This document shows positions 12,958 to 24,455 of a stretch of DNA of 64,000 nucleotides, piece by piece. How positions within the stretch are numbered: position 1 is the stretch's first letter; every line of letters begins with the position of its first letter. A program made the position numbers and the translations under genes. Source of the stretch: Phymorhynchus buccinoides (taxonomy: Eukaryota > Mollusca > Gastropoda > Neogastropoda > Raphitomidae); the NCBI GenBank assembly GCA_017654935.2, contig CM065698.1, positions 411,426 through 475,425 on the forward strand, in the 5' to 3' direction. The notes under the pieces were generated by a model that saw only the letters and a program-made list of their open reading frames with translations, had not been told where the DNA came from and searched no databases.

Positions 12958-13608
12958 CTTGCTGTGCAGGTTGGCAATGTCCACCAGGAGAGGCAGACTC
13001 TGCCTGAAGGCTGCCTGACTGTGGCGCAGGTGAGGGGACACCAGCACTCCAAATAGCTTCAGCGGGTCCTGGCCACCGCTGGCAGCTTGACAATCAAGGG
13101 GGGTGTCCATAGCCATATCGCTCTTTGTACCGTCACCTCTGCTTCCCTCCCACTCACCCGGCCTTTCTTCGCCGCCTGTCGCCATGCCAACTGTTTCCGC
13201 TTTCTCGCTGTGACCTTTGCGCTGGCGAAGGTCGCCTGAAGCTTTGCGGTTCTGGTCGTCAATTTTCTGTCGGTCAATTGTCTTTGAGACGCTGGCTCGT
13301 TTCTCCACCAGACTGAGGCAAAGCTGGGAGCAGGGCTTCCCCTCTCCACAATCGTCATGGCCATCTTCCTCAGCGGCAACGTTGATGGCCACGGAAGCCT
13401 CCATGCTGCGCTGGTTGAACTGCAGCGCCCCCACGCTGCTGGGCCCGCCCATGGAGTAGCGGGCCCTGGCCAGGCTGAGGAAGCCACGGGCCATCAGGGC
13501 CTGCAGCCGCCCGCGGGTCAGGTAGAGGACGTCCAGTGTGGAAAACCACTCCAGGGTCACCTGGTCCAGGGTCTGCCTCAGGGACGTCAGGTCATCAGGG
13601 GACTCCAT
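12883..13608 (-). CDS. CCDC115 homologue (Vma22-type V-ATPase assembly factor)
   Basis: An uninterrupted frame of 241 residues from ATG at 13608 to TAG at 12883. Human CCDC115 is about 180 residues. The family helps assemble the V0 sector of the vacuolar proton ATPase in the endoplasmic reticulum, with TMEM199. Two conserved blocks are visible: RGFLSLARARYSMG followed by SVGALQF at residues 41-64, and DPLKLFGVLV then LRHSQAAFRQSL at 181-205, followed by a helical tail (IANLHSKLQGLH). The central 70-180 region is low-complexity, charged and poorly conserved, and accounts for the extra length. The ATG was chosen because MESPDDLTSLRQTL aligns with the family's N-terminal helix and lies just behind an acceptor-like ATGTTTCAG (13618-13626), implying an untranslated upstream exon. 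The C-terminal 24 residues and stop are the first unit of a 75-bp array. Expression is not shown. Confidence 0.85.
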   Translation of the reverse strand: MESPDDLTSLRQTLDQVTLEWFSTLDVLYLTRGRLQALMARGFLSLARARYSMGGPSSVGALQFNQRSMEASVAINVAAEEDGHDDCGEGKPCSQLCLSLVEKRASVSKTIDRQKIDDQNRKASGDLRQRKGHSEKAETVGMATGGEERPGEWEGSRGDGTKSDMAMDTPLDCQAASGGQDPLKLFGVLVSPHLRHSQAAFRQSLPLLVDIANLHSKLQGLHREFQGLMAKKGKHVEHREN

Positions 13609-13895
13609 GGGAAACACCTGAAACATCCAGAGTGAAACAGTTGATAGAGGACGTCCAGCGTGGAAAACCACTCCAGGGTCACCTGGTCCAGGGTCTGCCT
13701 CAGGGACGTCAGGTCATCAGGGGACTCCATGGGAAACACCTGAAACATCCAGAGTGAAACAGTTGATAGAGGACGTCCAGCATGGAAAACCACTCCAGGG
13801 TCACCTGGTCCAGGGTCTGCCTCAGGGACGTTAGGTCATCAGGGGACTCCATGTCCATGGGAAACACCTGAAACAGCCAGAGTGAAACATCTTTC
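13523..13895 (-). repeat. Triplicated splice acceptor and first coding segment of CCDC115
   Basis: Three direct units of 122 bp (starting at 13523, 13645 and 13767; the last has an extra TCCATG). On the minus strand each has a pyrimidine-poor acceptor CTGGATGTTTCAG, then GTGTTTCCCATGGAGTCC and about 80 bp of coding sequence, cut at GGACGTCCTCTA. Only the innermost copy (13523-13644) continues into the complete frame; the outer two run into the next unit and stop. Splicing to an outer copy would give a truncated or shifted product. Confidence 0.9.
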
Positions 13896-13944
13896 TTCAT
13901 GAAGTTAATCTGGTTTTAATGAAACATCTTGAGTACGATCAGAT

Positions 13945-15190
13945 GTGTCAGGTCCCAAGGGGACTCCTATGCTCGAGCAACTGAAATGGCCCTCACTTCA
14001 ACAAAGAAGAGAAATAGTAAGAGTCGTCATGATGTATAAACTTCATCACGAACTCGTTACCATGAAAGACAAACTGACCCTTGCACCACAACGCCTGGTC
14101 ACGGACTTTGCCAAGGCTTTTGACAAGGTCAACCACAGCCTCCTCCTCCACAAGCTCCATCACTACAGCATCATTCAGGGGCGAAGTCAACCGCTGGATT
14201 AAGAGTTTTCTCGCAGAAAGACGACAGGCAGTGGTTGATGAGGGAGCCCGATCAGCATCCGCTTGGGCTAAGTCAGGCGTTCCCCAGGGATCAGTAAGAT
14301 CTCCAACACCTTGCTGAATGGGAAAGGAGCTGGGATATGCAATTCCATCCGTGAAAATGTACTGTCGTGCCTGTGTCCAGGAACACCACTCCACCATAGC
14401 TACCACCCGCATGGTCACACCATGGACACAGTAACATCAGTGAAATACCTTGGAATCACCATCCAGAAGGACATCACTCCACCATAGCTACCACCCGCAT
14501 GGTCACACCATGGACACAGTAACATCAGTGAAATACCTTGGAATCACCATCCAGAAGGACATCACTCCACCATAGATAGCTACCACCCGCATGGTCACAC
14601 CATGGACACAGTAACATCAGTGAAATACCTTGGAATCACCATCCAGAAGGACATCAACTGGGGTGATCACATAGAGAACATCACAGCCAAGGCGAACAGA
14701 ATGCTGGGGTTCCTGCAGCAAAATCTCAAGATCTGCTCAATGGAACTGAGACTGTGAGAGGAAGAGCGTATCGGACTTGTCAGACCCCTGCTAGAGTATG
14801 CCATCTCTGTGTGGGACCCTTACAGTTACAGACAAATCACAGGAATGTGAATACAAATCGAGGCTATACAGAGAAGGGCGGCTCGCTTCGTACTCAACCG
14901 CTACCACAACACCTCCAGTGTCAGTAATATGTTAGGGTGGCCCACACTTGAGCAGCGCAGGAAAACCAGCAGGCTGACAACGCTTTATAAAAATCCAGCA
15001 AGGCATTGTCCAGGTTGACAACACCAGGCTCATCCCAGCACCGAGCCGCCAGAGAAGAGAACATGACCAACAACTGTCATCCATCCACTGTCGCACTGAA
15101 TACAGACAAAATTCATTTTCCCCTCGAACCAACTGCGACTGGAACGGACAAGGTGCATGGATTTTCAACCATAATCATAATCAACAATAA
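13945..15190 (+). pseudogene. LINE reverse transcriptase fragment, family J (CR1/Jockey-like)
   Basis: Frame-broken remains of a non-LTR retrotransposon ORF2. In order: FAKAFDKVNHSLLLHKL (14109-14160), after a frameshift VNRWIKSFLAERRQAVV and SGVPQGS (14190-14300), then after an internal triplication VKYLGITIQKDINWGDH, KANRMLGFLQQNLK, LVRPLLEYAISVWDP and IQRRAARFVLNRY (to about 14920), and a degraded C-terminus near 15080-15150. Several stops and shifts show it is dead. The fragment at 28866-30085 belongs to the same family. Confidence 0.85.
14385..14655 (+). repeat. Three tandem 88-90 bp copies inside the LINE fragment
   Basis: CACTCCACCATAGCTACC through GGAATCACCATCCAGAAGG occurs three times (near 14387, 14474 and 14563). 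The unit spans the VKYLGITIQKD coding part, so the duplication happened within reverse-transcriptase-derived sequence after insertion. Confidence 0.9.
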
Positions 15191-16234
15191 AAAATCTATG
15201 AATGAAAGAAAACATGATGTGAATTGAAAGGAGACAACAAAAAGACATAAAAATACAACCATGTTTGGGGGCGGATCAGCCAGTCATGGAAGAGGGGGGG
15301 GGGGGTAGTTCCAAGTGGTCAGTTGGGGTGGGGTGAGGGGTCTGGGGGGTAGGGCTTGCCTCCCAGAAGCTGAATATAATTTGAATGTAAAAGATGCAAT
15401 AAAGGCTTCTTGCTAGAGAATAAGCTCAACGTATAGCTTGGGACAACATTTTTTCTCCCCTTCTTCTTTTCTTTCCATTTTTGGCTCCCGAACGTCGTTT
15501 TTTAAAACAAAGTGAGTCTATAGTATCGTACATGTTCGGTTGTGTGTCTGTGTGTATGTGTGTGTGTGTGTGTGTTGCGTCCGTGGCCCCGACTTTTAAC
15601 CTTAACTCAAACCTTAACGTTGTCATTTTCTCTAAACATATAGAGGGTTAGAGGGTTAAAGTTAGCAGGATACTTGATTTTGACGTCAGCCTTCAAGTCA
15701 CGACGATCAAAGCAGTCAGATACATTGATAAAGAACAAAATAAAGATAATCATTTGTTGCAGAGATTACTGTTGGTCACTATGTTTTTCTGAAAGCTTGG
15801 TCAATATGCTTTTCAATTTTACTTGTTTGCCAAAAATTAAAATAGGGCTCCACTATGTTACATGCGCATATATAAACATACATATAATTACATTTTAAAG
15901 AAAGGGGTAGGGGTAATTTAATGCATAGAAATAATTTTAATTTACACAGTAAAATAAAAAATAATTCTGTTTTCAGATGCACAAGTGTCTACATAACAGT
16001 ATTCTCTCTATACAGGCATGGGAATTGTCATGGGAATTCCCATGCCTGCTATAGTAATAAAAATCAGACGTGAGCCTTGCAGGCTTTGCCTCTTGTTATT
16101 ATTCTTTCTGAGGGAAATCCAAATTTGATGTAGTACCCAAGACCAAAGATATGTAACAATATAGCAACAATGAGGCCTATTATGGCTATACATAAAAGAA
16201 CAGAAAAGGAAAGGAAACATAATATGAATCATCT
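15191..16234. other. Intergenic DNA, no gene seen
   Basis: G-run and GT microsatellite stretches (15293-15306, 15539-15575), AT-rich sequence and no identifiable exon. The short inverted repeat at 16013-16048 is listed separately. Confidence 0.55.
16013..16048. repeat. Perfect short inverted repeat
   Basis: CAGGCATGGGAATT, an 8-base spacer, then AATTCCCATGCCTG. A 14-bp perfect stem that could form a hairpin in DNA or RNA. No known element assigned. Confidence 0.85.
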
Positions 16235-18328
16235 AAACGTCACATCATATCACATTGTAGCAAACTCTTTGTTTGGTGAGGATTGAGTTTAACGTCACAT
16301 CATATCACATTGTAGCAAAGTCTTTGTTTGGTGAGGATTGAGTTTAACGTCACATCATATCACATTGTAGCAAAATCTTTGTTTGGTGAGGATTGAGTTT
16401 AACGTCACATCATATCACATTGTAGCAAAGTCTTTGTTTGGTGAGGATTGAGTTTAACGTCACATCATATCACATTGTAGCAAAGTCTTTGTTTGGTGAG
16501 GATTGAGTTTAACGTCATATCATATCACATTGTAGCAAAGTCTTTGTTTGGTGAGGATTGAGTTTAACGTCACATCATATCACATTGTAGCAAAGTCTTT
16601 GTTTGGTGAGGATTGAGTTTAACGTCACATCATATCACATTGTAGCAAAGTCTTTGTTTGGTGAGGATTGAGTTTAACGTCACATCATATCACATTGTAG
16701 CAAAGTCTTTGTTTGGTGAGGATTGAGTTTAACGTCATATCATATCACATTGTAGCAAAGTCTTTGTTTGGTGAGGATTGAGTTTAACGTCACATCATAT
16801 CACATTGTAGCAAAGTCTTTGTTTGGTGAGGATTGAGTTTAACGTCACATCATATCACATTGTAGCAAAGTCTTTGTTTGGTGAGGATTGAGTTTAACGT
16901 CATATCATATCACATTGTAGCAAAGTCTTTGTTTGGTGAGGATTGAGTTTAACGTCACATCATATCACATTGTAGCAAAGTCTTTGTTTGGTGAGGATTG
17001 AGTTTAACGTCATATCATATCACATTGTAGCAAAGTCTTTGTTTGGTGAGGATTGAGTTTAACGTCACATCATATCACATTGTAGCAAAGTCTTTGTTTG
17101 GTGAGGATTGAGTTTAACGTCACATCATATCACATTGTAGCAAAGTCTTTGTTTGGTGAGGATTGAGTTTAACGTCACATCATATCACATTGTAGCAAAG
17201 TCTTTGTTTGGTGAGGATTGAGTTTAACGTCACATCATATCACATTGTAGCAAAGTCTTTGTTTGGTGAGGATTGAGTTTAACGTCACATCATATCACAT
17301 TGTAGCAAAGTCTTTGTTTGGTGAGGATTGAGTTTAACGTCACATCATATCACATTGTAGCAAAGTCTTTGTTTGGTGAGGATTGAGTTTAACGTCACAT
17401 CATATCACATTGTAGCAAAGTCTTTGTTTGGTGAGGATTGAGTTTAACGTCACATCATATCACATTGTAGCAAAGTCTTTGTTTGGTGAGGATTGAGTTT
17501 AACGTCACATCATATCACATTGTAGCAAAGTCTTTGTTTGGTGAGGATTGAGTTTAACGTCATATCATATCACATTGTAGCAAAGTCTTTGTTTGGTGAG
17601 GATTGAGTTTAACGTCACATCATATCACATTGTAGCAAACTCTTTGTTTGGTGAGGATTGAGTTTAACGTCACATCATATCACATTGTAGCAAAGTCTTT
17701 GTTTGGTGAGGATTGAGTTTAACGTCACATCATATCACATTGTAGCAAAGTCTTTGTTTGGTGAGGATTGAGTTTAACGTCACATCATATCACATTGTAG
17801 CAAAGTCTTTGTTTGGTGAGGATTGAGTTTAACGTCATATCATATCACATTGTAGCAAAGTCTTTGTTTGGTGAGGATTGAGTTTAACGTCACATCATAT
17901 CACATTGTAGCAAACTCTTTGTTTGGTGAGGATTGAGTTTAACGTCACATCATATCACATTGTAGCAAAGTCTTTGTTTGGTGAGGATTGAGTTTAACGT
18001 CATATCATATCACATTGTAGCAAACTCTTTGTTTGGTGAGGATTGAGTTTAACGTCACATCATATCACATTGTAGCAAAGTCTTTGTTTGGTGAGGATTG
18101 AGTTTAACGTCATATCATATCACATTGTAGCAAACTCTTTGTTTGGTGAGGATTGAGTTTAACGTCATATCATATCACATTGTAGCAAACTCTTTGTTTG
18201 GTGAGGATTGAGTTTAACGTCATATCATATCACATTGTAGCAAACTCTTTGTTTGGTGAGGATTGAGTTTAACGTCATATCATATCACATTGTAGCAAAC
18301 TCTTTGTTTGGTGAGGATTGAGTTTAAG
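16235..18328. repeat. 55-bp satellite, about 38 copies
   Basis: Highly homogeneous head-to-tail array. Unit landmarks are GTTTAACGTCACATCATATC, ACATTGTAGCAAAGTC and TTTGTTTGGTGAGGATTGA. Only two sites vary repeatedly: CAC/CAT in ACGTCAYATC, and G/C in CAAASTC. Homogeneity suggests recent expansion or active homogenisation. Confidence 0.97.
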
Positions 18329-19249
18329 AAAAACCCAAACCATAAAAGTACAAACAATAGGACAGGTCTAGCTCAGACAATATTTCATGGTAAATTGGAC
18401 ATATCATTATTGGAAATCAAACCAGGCCATGCTACTGTCAAATTATAATAGATGACTCTTGTTCAAAACAAATCAGTCATTATTATATGTGATCATAACT
18501 AGCATCCACCTAATAAAACAAAGCATACCAAATTCTACCAATTATGTAAAACTTCAAACCATGTGTCATTGTGTGTCAGTCAGTCATGTCTGACTAGCCA
18601 CGACTTCCAGATACAATGGAGGCAATTACTATTCTGGAGGACTGGGTATAGTGTTAAATGTAAAGAAGTCTTGCCCAAAATATCCCCACTCTCCTGGACA
18701 AAGAGATTTTAGACAGAACTTTGGTGTTGGCGAAGGTCTCCAAAGGCCAAATAATCCTTTATGCTGCAGTACTACTAGTAAGAGCCAGTGCAAATGCCTC
18801 AGACAATATCCTTCACAAAGATTTGCCATCACAAGATTCAAAGTGTGACATAGAACATGGATCAAAGGTAAACCTACCTTTGAGAACAACGAATAAACCA
18901 ATGAAACCGGGCTGAACCATGCAGGCCCTCAGCTCTAATGAGTGCTTTCAATTTCAATCACATTAATTCAAATTAGCAACTTAACTGAAGTTTGGATTTT
19001 GTGTGTGTCGTCTGTACTTTTTCATCTTCAAGTTCAAGGGTGTGGAACTGGTGGGATGGTGTGGAACATAAGGGGAGGGGCAACAGAAGCAGAATTGGGG
19101 TGCAATTGATTTGTTTATATACAAGTCACAGGGTGCATGTGGGGACCCAAACCAACTCACATCAATGCCCCCCCCCCCCCCCCCCCCCCCCCCTCTGTTC
19201 CTATGCCACTGCATGTAGTCACATTCAAGTGAACTGATAAACTGGTAAG
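18329..19249. other. Intergenic DNA with a C-run
   Basis: No supported gene; the overlapping short frames at 18629-18915 show no family features. A pure C-run lies at 19169-19193. Confidence 0.55.
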
Positions 19250-20395
19250 AGAAATGGAATTTGTATTTTAATGATAGTAAATGTAAAGTATATTAATGCA
19301 TTTAGGTAAGATACTAAGAATAATCCAAATTGCAATTATAAAATCTGACACAGTGCCAAGAAACATATTCTAGAAACTTGCTAGGAGGAAAAGGATCTTG
19401 GTGTCATCTTTGATTCTGGATTGTTGTTGTTGTTGTTGTTCCCTGGCTTAACGACTCCAGGGATCATCCCAACAGCCAGAGCACTTGAACAATATGGCAC
19501 AACTGCATCAGCTAGGGATGAGAACATTACGTGTGTGGCCGTTTTTGATTACCCCGCCATGTGGGCAGTCACACTCCGTCTTCAGGGGATTTTAGACTGA
19601 TGATGTTAATGCTGGGAGCTTGTCATGGCTTAAGACAATCCCCGCACAACCATTCAGAGCATAAGAACATTTTGATGTAGCCTCGGCTTTCTAGCTTATG
19701 TCAACTGGTCTGACAGCCTCATGCCAAGGCAAATTCTGGATTAAAATTTGATAATCACATTAACACGGCTATTAGTACTAAAGGCAACAAAATGCTGGGC
19801 ATAATTAGAACTAAAAGAAGTTTTATTGGGTTAACATTTTTTAAACTATATAAAAGTTTGGTCAGATCTCATCTAGAATATATGGAAATCAGGTCTGGAG
19901 TCCGTTTTTAAAAAGGCAATCGGTAGCATTACAAAGGGTCCAAAGACGAGCAACAAAATTAGTTAAAGGCGTTAGTCACCTTGATTACAAACATAGACTA
20001 AGGAAGTTGAAATTACCATCTCTAAAATATATATATAGTAGTAGTAGTAGTACTAGTAGTGTAATAGGGCCAGAAGTAGAAGTGGGCCTCTCGGACCTTT
20101 TAATTTGATTAAGTTTCACAATGTAGAAGAATTTGTTGGGATCTGATAAACACATACACATTTTTTCACAGTGATATATACTGACAACAATACTAATATT
20201 AGTAATAAATCTTTGTTCCAGCTAACAACTGACTGAAGAACTCGTAACTCTTCCTGCACATATTAAACGAGCACAAAATCTAACAATTCAAAAACCTCCT
20301 TGATAAATACACCAACATCTCAAAACTGAGCATGACTAAAACAAGGCAGATTTGCCAAAAACAAAATATAAAAACCTCCAGTCCTACTAATTGCC
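19250..20395 (+). pseudogene. LINE reverse transcriptase C-terminal fragment, family W
   Basis: Nucleotide-level relative of 27440-28310. It starts in the region coding for the end of the RT domain (TGTATTTTAATGATAGTAAA), passes EEKDLGVIF and is split by a 310-bp SINE-like insertion. It resumes with AATTTGATAATCACATTAA, FKLYKSLVRSHLEY and [14 protein letters not shown], then decays through a GTA microsatellite (20035-20060) to the C-terminal and 3' region (CACATATTAAACGAGCAC, GGCAGATTTGCC). It then meets the 32-bp satellite. Multiple frameshifts. Confidence 0.85.
19423..19732 (-). mobile_element. SINE-like insertion with (CAA)n tail
   Basis: The 310-bp insert is flanked by the 10-bp direct repeat ATTCTGGATT (19413-19422 and 19733-19742), a target-site duplication. 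On the minus strand it starts TGCCTTGGCATGAGGCTG, which has a box-A-like TGGCATGAGG, and ends in (AAC)n. Its core GACTGCCCACATGGCGGGG and ACGGCCACACACGTAA resembles, from memory, a SINE common in gastropod genes. No protein coding. Confidence 0.75.
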
Positions 20396-20399
20396 GTCC

Positions 20400-22303
20400 A
20401 GAGCTGTCTGGAGCCATCTGGATAACGTCTGGATATCGATTGGAGTTGTCCTGGTGCCTTCTGGATGTCGATTGGAGTTGTCCTAGTGCCTTCTGGATGT
20501 CGATTGGAGTTGTCCTGGTGCCTTCTGGATGTCGATTGGAGTTGTCCTGGTGCCTTCTGGATATCGATTGGAGTTGTCCTAGTGCCTTCTGGATGTCGAT
20601 TGGAGTTGTCCTGGTGCCTTCTGGATGTCGATTGGAGTTGTCCTGGTGCCTTCTGGATGTCGATTGGAGTTGTCCTGGTGCCTTCTGGATGTCGATTGGA
20701 GTTGTCCTGGTGCCTTCTGGATATCGATTGGAGTTGTCCTGGTGCCTTCTGGATGTCAATTGGAGTTGTCCTGGTGCCTTCTGGATGTCGATTGGAGTTG
20801 TCCTGGTGCCTTCTGGATGTCGATTGGAGTTGTCCTGGTGCCTTCTGGATGTCAATTGGAGTTGTCCTGGTGCCTTCTGGATGTCAATTGGAGTTGTCCT
20901 GGTGCCTTCTGGATGTCGATTGGAGTTGTCCTGGTGCCTTCTGGATGTCAATTGGAGTTGTCCTGGTGCCTTCTGGATGTCAATTGGAGTTGTCCTGGTG
21001 CCTTCTGGATGTCAATTGGAGTTGTCCTGGTGCCTTCTGGATGTCAATTGGAGTTGTCCTGGTGCCTTCTGGATGTCAATTGGAGTTGTCCTGGTGCCTT
21101 CTGGATGTCAATTGGAGTTGTCCTGGTGCCTTCTGGATGTCGATTGGAGTTGTCCTGGTGCCTTCTGGATGTCGATTGGAGTTGTCCTGGTGCCTTCTGG
21201 ATATCAATTGGAGTTGTCCTGGTGCCTTCTGGATATCGATTGGAGTTGTCCTGGTGCCTTCTGGATGTCAATTGGAGTTGTCCTGGTGCCTTCTGGATAT
21301 CGATTGGAGTTGTCCTGGTGCCTTCTGGATGTCGATTGGAGTTGTCCTGGTGCCTTCTGGATATCAATTGGAGTTGTCCTGGTGCCTTCTGGATGTCGAT
21401 TGGAGTTGTCCTGGTGCCTTCTGGATGTCGATTGGAGTTGTCCTGGTGCCTTCTGGATGTCGATTGGAGTTGTCCTGGTGCCTTCTGGATATCAATTGGA
21501 GTTGTCCTGGTGCCTTCTGGATATCAATTGGAGTTGTCCTGGTGCCTTCTGGATGTCAATTGGAGTTGTCCTGGTGCCTTCTGGATGTCGATTGGAGTTG
21601 TCCTGGTGCCTTCTGGATGTCGATTGGAGTTGTCCTGGTGCCTTCTGGATATCAATTGGAGTTGTCCTGGTGCCTTCTGGATGTCTATTGGAGTTGTCCT
21701 GGTGCCTTCTGGATGTCAATTGGAGTTGTCCTGGTGCCTTCTGGATGTCGATTGGAGTTGTCCTGGTGCCTTCTGGATGTCGATTGGAGTTGTCCTGGTG
21801 CCTTCTGGATGTCAATTGGAGTTGTCCTGGTGCCTTCTGGATGTCGATTGGAGTTGTCCTGGTGCCTTCTGGATGTCGATTGGAGTTGTCCTGGTGCCTT
21901 CTGGATATCAATTGGAGTTGTCCTGGTGCCTTCTGGATGTCGATTGGAGTTGTCCTGGTGCCTTCTGGATATCAATTGGAGTTGTCCTGGTGCCTTCTGG
22001 ATGTCAATTGGAGTTGTCCTGGTGCCTTCTGGATGTCGACTGGAGTTGTCCTGGTGCCTTCTGGATATCAATTGAGTTGTCCTGGTGCCTTCTGGATGTC
22101 AATTGGAGTTGTCCTGGTGCCTTCTGGATGTCGATTGGAGTTGTCCTGGTGCCTTCTGGATGTCGATTGGAGTTGTCCTGGTGCCTTCTGGATGTCGATT
22201 GGAGTTGTCCTGGTGCCTTCTGGATGTCAATTGGAGTTGTCCTGGTGCCTTCTGGATGTCGACTGGAGTTGTCCTGGTGCCTTCTGGATGTCGATTCTTT
22301 CAT
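20400..22303. repeat. 32-bp satellite, about 59 copies
   Basis: Unit CTGGATGTCGATTGGAGTTG then TCCTGGTGCCTT. Two positions vary, giving the four forms GGATRTCRATT. Because no frame of the unit contains a stop and 32 is not a multiple of three, all three plus frames stay open (up to 657 codons). Those proteins are artefacts. It lies inside or beside the 3' end of the LINE fragment that ends at 20395. Confidence 0.97.
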
Positions 22304-22334
22304 AAACTAGTATAGACCTAGTTGGTTTTGGTTT

Positions 22335-22655
22335 TGGTTTTCCCTGTGGGGTTACCAGGGGGAGGGGGGGGGGGGGAATATTTTGTAAAAAGTAGTTCCC
22401 CCACCTTCTGGAAGTTCTATGCTTGTAATTTCCTCTAATCTGCCACTCCGGACTCTGCCTTTTCCCTTTGCTTTCTATCATCTAGTGATCTACTATCTGA
22501 CTTATTGGCCTATTGTCCTGCTCTTTAAAAAAAAAAATCAAAATAATTGTTCTCCTTTGAGCTCCTCTGATATCGGTATGTGTTGGCTGTACACAGCAGG
22601 GAGACCACTGAAAACTGGACATATATGTATGTACCTTACCCATTATGGCCTGGGA
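22335..22655. repeat. Dispersed repeat family, copy 2
   Basis: Same family and orientation as 11204-11512 (AGTTCCCCCACCTTCTGGAA, CTTTGCTTTCTATCATCTAG, CTCCTTTGAGCTCCTCTGA, TACCTTACCCATTATGGCC). Contains a G-run and an A-run. The sequence just after it (ACCTCTCAGCTGTGC, 22793) matches the 3' untranslated region of LINE family W at 28315, so this block and the satellite may both interrupt an older LINE copy. Confidence 0.7.
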
Positions 22656-22812
22656 ACGCAGTGGTTTTTTTATGTCAGTATTTCAGTGCTTTGCTTTTTT
22701 CTCATAGTTTTTATTTTTTATTATTCTCTCTCTCTCTCCCTCTCTCTCTGGATTTATGGACAGCATCTGGACGGCAATGAGCAGGACCCAAACCTCTCAG
22801 CTGTGCTAAAGT

Positions 22813-23084
22813 TCTTATAGTATAGCATGTCGGGTTAAAATTCCTAGCTCGTTAAAATTCCTAGCTCGCTATACTATGACTGACTATTTGCGGCATTTTG
22901 CAACATTGAGCATGAACGACAAATTTCACTTTTTTCTAGGGTTAGAGATAGGGTTACGGTTAGGTAAATGGTTCAAGTAACGAAAAAGTGAAATTTGTGG
23001 TTGTCGCAAATAGTCACTCTCATAGTAGCGAGCTAGGAATTTTAACGAGCTAGGAATGTTAACCCTACATAGCATAGTATAGTG
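22813..23084. mobile_element. Foldback MITE
   Basis: Long terminal inverted repeats of about 110 bp. The left arm has TATAGTATAGCATGTCGGGTTAA, two copies of AATTCCTAGCTCG, GACTATTTGCG and AAATTTCACTTTTT. The right arm has all of these in reverse complement. A short centre carries GGTTAGAGATAGGGTTACGG. No open frame; a non-autonomous DNA element, superfamily unassigned. Confidence 0.88.
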
Positions 23085-23086
23085 TG

Positions 23087-23127
23087 GGACTGGCTCAAGC
23101 CTAAGCCTCACGGCTTATAAAGTCCCT
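23087..23127 (-). repeat. LINE 3' terminal hairpin fragment
   Basis: On the minus strand GGGACTTTATAAGCCGTGAG, then GCTTAGGCTTGAGCCAGTCCC. The same nested hairpin ends other LINE copies in this window (33653, 35490 and others). Only the terminal 41 bp survive here. Confidence 0.65.
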
Positions 23128-24455
23128 TCAATGACAGTATTGATGTTACGGCCCGATACGTATCTTGGCCCAATATGTATTGGGCCGTGGCCCAATAGAG
23201 AGTTCCGTATTGGGCCAGACCAATACGATACACACTGGTGGGCTTGGCCCAACAGCGTGCAAATGAGGTTGTTTTGTATTGGTCCGACCAATACGTTTCT
23301 GTGTGTCTGCCGGTTTCATGAGAAAAAAAATTGCTGGTTATCTCCTGTCTTTCTCCCGATTCTTTCTCATGGCTGAAGTGTGTTTGTACTTTGTTGAAAA
23401 TTTACGCTGAGAAACTGCATTTTTCTGTGAAAGGAAGGTTTATGGCTAGTCACTAAGTTAGTGCCAGCTTTTTATCGTTTTTATTCTTAACGAGAGTGTT
23501 TGTGTGTGTAAGGAGAGGGAGGGGCATAAGTAACTCGTGTGCAAGAAACTTGTCCGCAGGTTTTCCTTAGGCACTTGACTGTCATGCACATTTTGGGGTT
23601 TCTCAGTGACTCAGTCTTCACTGGCCGTTCTCCATTGCGGATCCATAACTCAAATAGAACGCTCAGTGCCAATCGTTTTGAGCATAAATAGAATTGATCG
23701 CTTGTTAATAGTACTCAGAACTCAAAACAACGTACAACCACAAACCTGGAAAACTTTAAACTTTGTGACAACAACTCACAACAACGTTATTCATAGAACC
23801 GGATTTTCCCGGAGCAGACTGTTTCGTATTGGGCCGACCAATATGTGATGGTCCAGCCCAATAGAAAACACACCTTTTTTTTTCTCTATTGGGCCTGGCC
23901 TGATGGTAGGTAGGAAGGTAGCTAGGTAGGTAGGGACAAAACAAGCCGTAAAGCTTTTCCAAACAGTCCCATCTTTTATGATTTTTCTGGTAAATGTATC
24001 TTTTTGGTCAAGGTTGAAATTTTCCTCATAAATCATTATTCGTCATATAGCTTCTAAAAACTTCTAAAAATTTTGGTCATGTATCCAGACGATTTTTAAA
24101 CATATTAGTATGAGGTGCACATTTTACGTCAGTAAACAATTCGTTCCACATGTTAGTAATTCTGTTACCAAAACAATTTTTTCTTATGTTAGTATTATAT
24201 CTTTTAACAAAAACTTTACCACAGGCGTTTCTAGTCATATTGTATTGAGGAGATGAAAAGAAATTACTCCAGGACAAATCCACATGATTGTTGAATATTT
24301 TATAAGTTTCTATAAGATCTCCCCTTGTTCTCCTTCCTTTAAGTGAAAATAAATTAAGGTACTGTAATCTGTGGTAATAATCCATGTTTTTGCATGCTTT
24401 AACAAGTTTTGTAGCTCTACGCTGCACCCTTTCAATTGCTATTGACTGGTACTTA

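Noticed and set aside
13059..13635. Additional overlapping frames on both strands in the CCDC115 region
   Set aside because: GC-rich shadows of the CCDC115 frame; none shows family motifs.
16235..18328. CRISPR-like regular repeats
   Set aside because: Units are contiguous with no unique spacers, and the genome is clearly eukaryotic with introns, LINEs and metazoan genes.
20332..22310. Open frames of 657, 561 and 536 codons
   Set aside because: All three plus frames are open because the 32-bp unit has no stop; the protein is the same repeat in rotating frames.
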